A program made the position numbers and the translations under genes. Positions 61,571 through 64,000 of a DNA stretch of 64,000 nt are shown in pieces. Below the pieces are notes generated by a model that was given only the letters and a program-made list of their open reading frames with translations, was not told the DNA's origin and made no database searches. How positions within the stretch are numbered: position 1 is the first letter of the stretch; each line of letters starts with the position of its first letter. Origin of the DNA: Stenotrophomonas bentonitica (lineage in GTDB: Bacteria > Pseudomonadota > Gammaproteobacteria > Xanthomonadales > Xanthomonadaceae); NCBI RefSeq assembly GCF_013185915.1, contig NZ_JAAZUH010000001.1, forward strand, positions 186,001 through 250,000. Direction: 5' to 3'.

Positions 61571-61645
61571 CTACCCGTGCGTCGCTACGCGAAACACGGG
61601 TAGCGCCGGGCTCTGCCTGGCACCCACAGCCGGGCAGAGCCCGGC
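61571..61645. repeat. SMAG/REP cluster between convergent genes
   Basis: CTACCCGTG and CACGGGTAG form an outer stem (61571-61603). The last GTAG then starts a second unit whose GCCGGGCTCTGCC and GGCAGAGCCCGGC arms pair over 13 bp. It lies between pilin 6 and the convergent TonB receptor and can terminate both. Confidence 0.88.
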
Positions 61646-61679
61646 TCTTCGCGTTGGAGTTCACCGCGCGTGAAGCGCT

Positions 61680-63863
61680 TTACCAGGCGAGCGTGGCGGT
61701 GGCCATTACCGTGCGGCCGCTGCCGTAGTAGCAGGACGAGACGCCGGTGCAGGTGGAGACGTAACGCTTGTCGGCCAGGTTGCTGGCGTTGAGCGCGAGC
61801 TTGACGTCGGTGCTTCCCAACTGGCCCAGGTCGTAGCGGATCGCGGCGTCGAACAGGGTGTACGACGGAATGCGGTACAGGTTTGCGCTGTCGCCGTAGC
61901 TGACGCCGTTGTAGCGGGCGCCGGCGGCCAGGCTGAGCCCGCGCAGGGCGCCGGCCTGGAAGGTGTAGTCGGCCCAGAACGAGGCCGTCAGGTCCGGCAC
62001 CATGGCCAGCTGCTTTCCGCCGTAGGCACTCGAGTGCAGCATTTCCGAGTCCATCCGTGACGCCGCACCGATCAGGCTCAGGCCGGCGATGGGGGTGATG
62101 CGGCCTTCCAGTTCGATACCGCGCACGCGGCCTTCGTCGCCCTGGATCGAGCACACGGCGGTGCCGGTGGCGCCGCAGTTGCGGTGGCTGGCGACCGGGT
62201 CGTCGACGATCATGTTTTCCTGGCGTAGGTCGTACACGGCCAAGGTGACCAGGCCGTCCACATTCGCCGGCTGATACTTCACGCCTGCTTCCCACTGCGC
62301 ACCGGTGACCGGCTCGAACGCGGTCTGGGTGAAGCTGTCCAGTGGCGACTTGGTCGCGGGCTGGAACGATTCGGCATAGCTGATGTACGGGGTCAGCCCG
62401 TTCTCGAACACATACAGCAGGCCACCGCGACCGGTGAATGCCTCGTTCTTGATCACGTTGTGCGGGCCCGGCTGCGAGATGCCGGTGGCGATGTTGCGGG
62501 TGGCGCTGAGCGTGTCGTCCTTGGTCCAGTCGTAACGCCCGCCCAGGGTGAGGCGCCAGTTGCCTGCGGCCAGCTGGTCCTGCAGGTACACGCCGCTCTG
62601 GCGGTTGATGCCGCTGGTCGGGGTCTCGCTGGTGACAGTGGGGGTGTACGGGTAGTAGACCGGGTTGAAGATGTCGATCGGACGCGGGTTGCTCATCGCG
62701 CTGCGCACGCCTTCCCAATCCGCACGCTGCCAGTCCCAGCCGAGCAGCACGGTGTGGTCGACCGCGCCGGTGGCGAAGCGTGCCTGCAGGCGGGTGTCGA
62801 AGGTGTCGCCGTCCGAGTCGCCCGTACCTTGTACGCCGCGCCGGTTCTGGGTGCGGCCGTCGGCGTTGAGCGCGCCGAAGGTGACCACGCCGCGATACAG
62901 CGAATCCACATGCGTACGGCGCGCGTTCTGGGTCAGGGTGAGGTGGTCGTTGAATGCGTGTTCGAACAGCCAGCCGGCCGTCCACAGGGTGCGGTCGAAG
63001 GTGTTCCAGTCCGGCTGGCCGATGAAGGTGCTGTTCTTCATATGGCCGTATTGCGTGGGGTTGAGCGTGCCGGCCATCGGCAGGAACTGGTAGGTGGAGC
63101 CGCCGTCGTCCTTCTGGTACATGCCGAGCAGGGTCAGGCGGGTGCGCTCGGCGATCTGCCAGGTGTAACTGGGGGCGAGGAACCAGTGTTCCTGCGCGGT
63201 GTGCTTGATCTGGGTGTTGCCGTCGCGGTACAGGCCGACCAGGCGGCCCAGGTGTGCGTTGTCTTCCGTCCCGGCGCCCACATCGAACGCGGCGCTGTAC
63301 TGGCCGTTCGCATCAACGCCGAGGCTCAGCTGCTGCGCCTGATCCGGCGTAGGCGTCTTGCTGACCTGGTTGACCATGCCGCCCGGGGCGACCTGGCCGT
63401 ACATCACCGCAGACGGGCCCTTGAGTACTTCGACCCGGTCCAGGTTCCAGCTGTCGAACATGCTGCGGTTCCACTGGCTGCCCTGCGGGGCGCGCATGCC
63501 GTCGAGCGTCACGTTGTTGGCCCAGCTGCCGGCGTCGAAACCACGGATGCGGAAGTCGTCGACGCGGTTGTCGATGCCGCTGCTTTCCAGGCTGACCCCG
63601 GCCACATAGCGCATGGCGTCGTTGAGCGACTGCACGCCACGAGCGTCCAGTTCGGCGCGCTCGATCACCGCGATGGACTGCGGGGTTTCGGCGATGGCGG
63701 TGCTGGTTTTCGTGGCGCCGCTGGTGCTGTTGGTGGCGCGGTAGGCGTTGACCCGGACGGCGTCGAGATTGGTGGCGGATTGGGCCAGGGCGGGCGGCGC
63801 GAGGGCCAGGCAGCAGGCGAGGGTGAGCAGGTGGCGGCGGGACGATGCGGGGGAGAGGTTCAT
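61680..63863 (-). CDS. TonB-dependent siderophore receptor (FhuA/FoxA-type)
   Basis: This 727-aa outer-membrane receptor has a signal peptide (TLACCLALAPPALAQ) and a TonB-box-like NLDAVRVNAY. The plug has TPQSIAVIERAELDARGV, DDFRIRGFDAGS and RVEVLKGPSAVMYGQVAPGG. The 22-strand barrel ends ATATLAW with the terminal aromatic. A Cys pair lies in HRNCGATGTAVCS. The plug fits receptors for hydroxamate siderophores such as ferrichrome or ferrioxamine, but the ligand cannot be fixed by eye. The ATG at 63863 was preferred to a TTG at 63893, although its ribosome site is weak. Confidence 0.9.
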   Translation of the reverse strand: MNLSPASSRRHLLTLACCLALAPPALAQSATNLDAVRVNAYRATNSTSGATKTSTAIAETPQSIAVIERAELDARGVQSLNDAMRYVAGVSLESSGIDNRVDDFRIRGFDAGSWANNVTLDGMRAPQGSQWNRSMFDSWNLDRVEVLKGPSAVMYGQVAPGGMVNQVSKTPTPDQAQQLSLGVDANGQYSAAFDVGAGTEDNAHLGRLVGLYRDGNTQIKHTAQEHWFLAPSYTWQIAERTRLTLLGMYQKDDGGSTYQFLPMAGTLNPTQYGHMKNSTFIGQPDWNTFDRTLWTAGWLFEHAFNDHLTLTQNARRTHVDSLYRGVVTFGALNADGRTQNRRGVQGTGDSDGDTFDTRLQARFATGAVDHTVLLGWDWQRADWEGVRSAMSNPRPIDIFNPVYYPYTPTVTSETPTSGINRQSGVYLQDQLAAGNWRLTLGGRYDWTKDDTLSATRNIATGISQPGPHNVIKNEAFTGRGGLLYVFENGLTPYISYAESFQPATKSPLDSFTQTAFEPVTGAQWEAGVKYQPANVDGLVTLAVYDLRQENMIVDDPVASHRNCGATGTAVCSIQGDEGRVRGIELEGRITPIAGLSLIGAASRMDSEMLHSSAYGGKQLAMVPDLTASFWADYTFQAGALRGLSLAAGARYNGVSYGDSANLYRIPSYTLFDAAIRYDLGQLGSTDVKLALNASNLADKRYVSTCTGVSSCYYGSGRTVMATATLAW

Positions 63864-63894
63864 TCCTATATTTTCTGGGACTTGATCGTTCAAT

Positions 63895-63917
63895 GCAATT
63901 GCGACCTATTCGCATGT
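63895..63917. promoter_or_regulatory. candidate Fur-type site before TonB receptor
   Basis: Read on the minus strand the site is ACATGCGAATAGGTCGCAAT followed by TGC, with a TGCGA-ATAGG-TCGCA dyad. It lies 31 bp before the receptor ATG and resembles the site before the iron-uptake operon. I see nothing else in the last 83 bases of the window. Confidence 0.5.
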
Positions 63918-64000
63918 GACGCTTTGTCGCGGGTTTCGTCCAACCTTGGTGACTTGGCAGGTGTTCTGTTGTAAGAGTTATTGCTGCTTCAGGCGCTTCA

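Noticed and set aside
61585..62985. 466-codon minus-strand frame within the TonB receptor region
   Set aside because: It is a same-strand, out-of-frame shadow of the receptor with Arg/Pro-rich composition and reads through the SMAG palindrome.

Overview
The window is GC-rich gammaproteobacterial DNA, almost certainly from Stenotrophomonas (Xanthomonadaceae). Gene order, protein sequences and small GTAG-headed palindromes of the SMAG/REP type, which are typical of S. maltophilia, all point that way. The assignment rests on recognition, not on a database search. Coding density is high. I see no tRNA, rRNA, CRISPR array, insertion sequence or prophage.

Bases 1-13400 form a motility and c-di-GMP block. 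On the minus strand are flgBCD (flgD runs off the left edge) and cheV. On the plus strand are flgA, flgM and flgN, followed by a soluble histidine kinase. Next come a GGDEF-EAL-receiver protein with its multi-PAS kinase (RavR/RavS-like), a large PAS-GGDEF-EAL protein and a chemoreceptor. Matches to sigma-54 (flgB, flgA) and sigma-28 (flgM, cheV, mcp) promoters show the usual flagellar hierarchy. The cheV promoter sits so close to the start codon that its mRNA may be leaderless.

Bases 13400-39400 are mostly housekeeping: hflD-mnmA-nudJ, clpS-clpA, infA, aat with a FemAB-like acetyltransferase, trxB, ftsK, a DUF3857 transglutaminase-like protein, and lolA-rarA-crcB. Accessory genes lie between them. 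One is an N-acetylmuramoyl-L-alanine amidase gene broken by an exact 22-bp tandem duplication (22045-23572). Others are a BvgS-like hybrid kinase with its NarL-type regulator, a small AT-hook-like protein, LysR and WYL regulators, a glutathione transferase and a secreted amidohydrolase.

Bases 39400-61600 hold two unrelated chaperone-usher pilus loci around an iron/haem uptake operon (esterase, YncE-like propeller, HmuTUV-like ABC transporter). The first locus is alpha-type (CS1/cable-pilus-like): chaperone, major pilin, usher and two tandem tip proteins, the second of which seems to start at a rare ATT codon. The second locus carries six DUF1120-type pilins, a chaperone, an usher and a two-domain tip protein. 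The most striking signal is a promoter element with identical geometry in four places: TTGCA-N7-TTGAA-N5-TTGCA-N23-TAnnCT. It precedes the alpha-type locus and three of the DUF1120 pilin transcription units. The three DUF1120 copies also share a leader hairpin. A second element, TGAATC-N4-GATTCA, precedes the chaperone and the usher of the second locus. Together these suggest one unidentified regulator coordinating two pilus systems.

The right end holds a TonB-dependent siderophore receptor. It shares a candidate Fur-type site with the iron-uptake operon.
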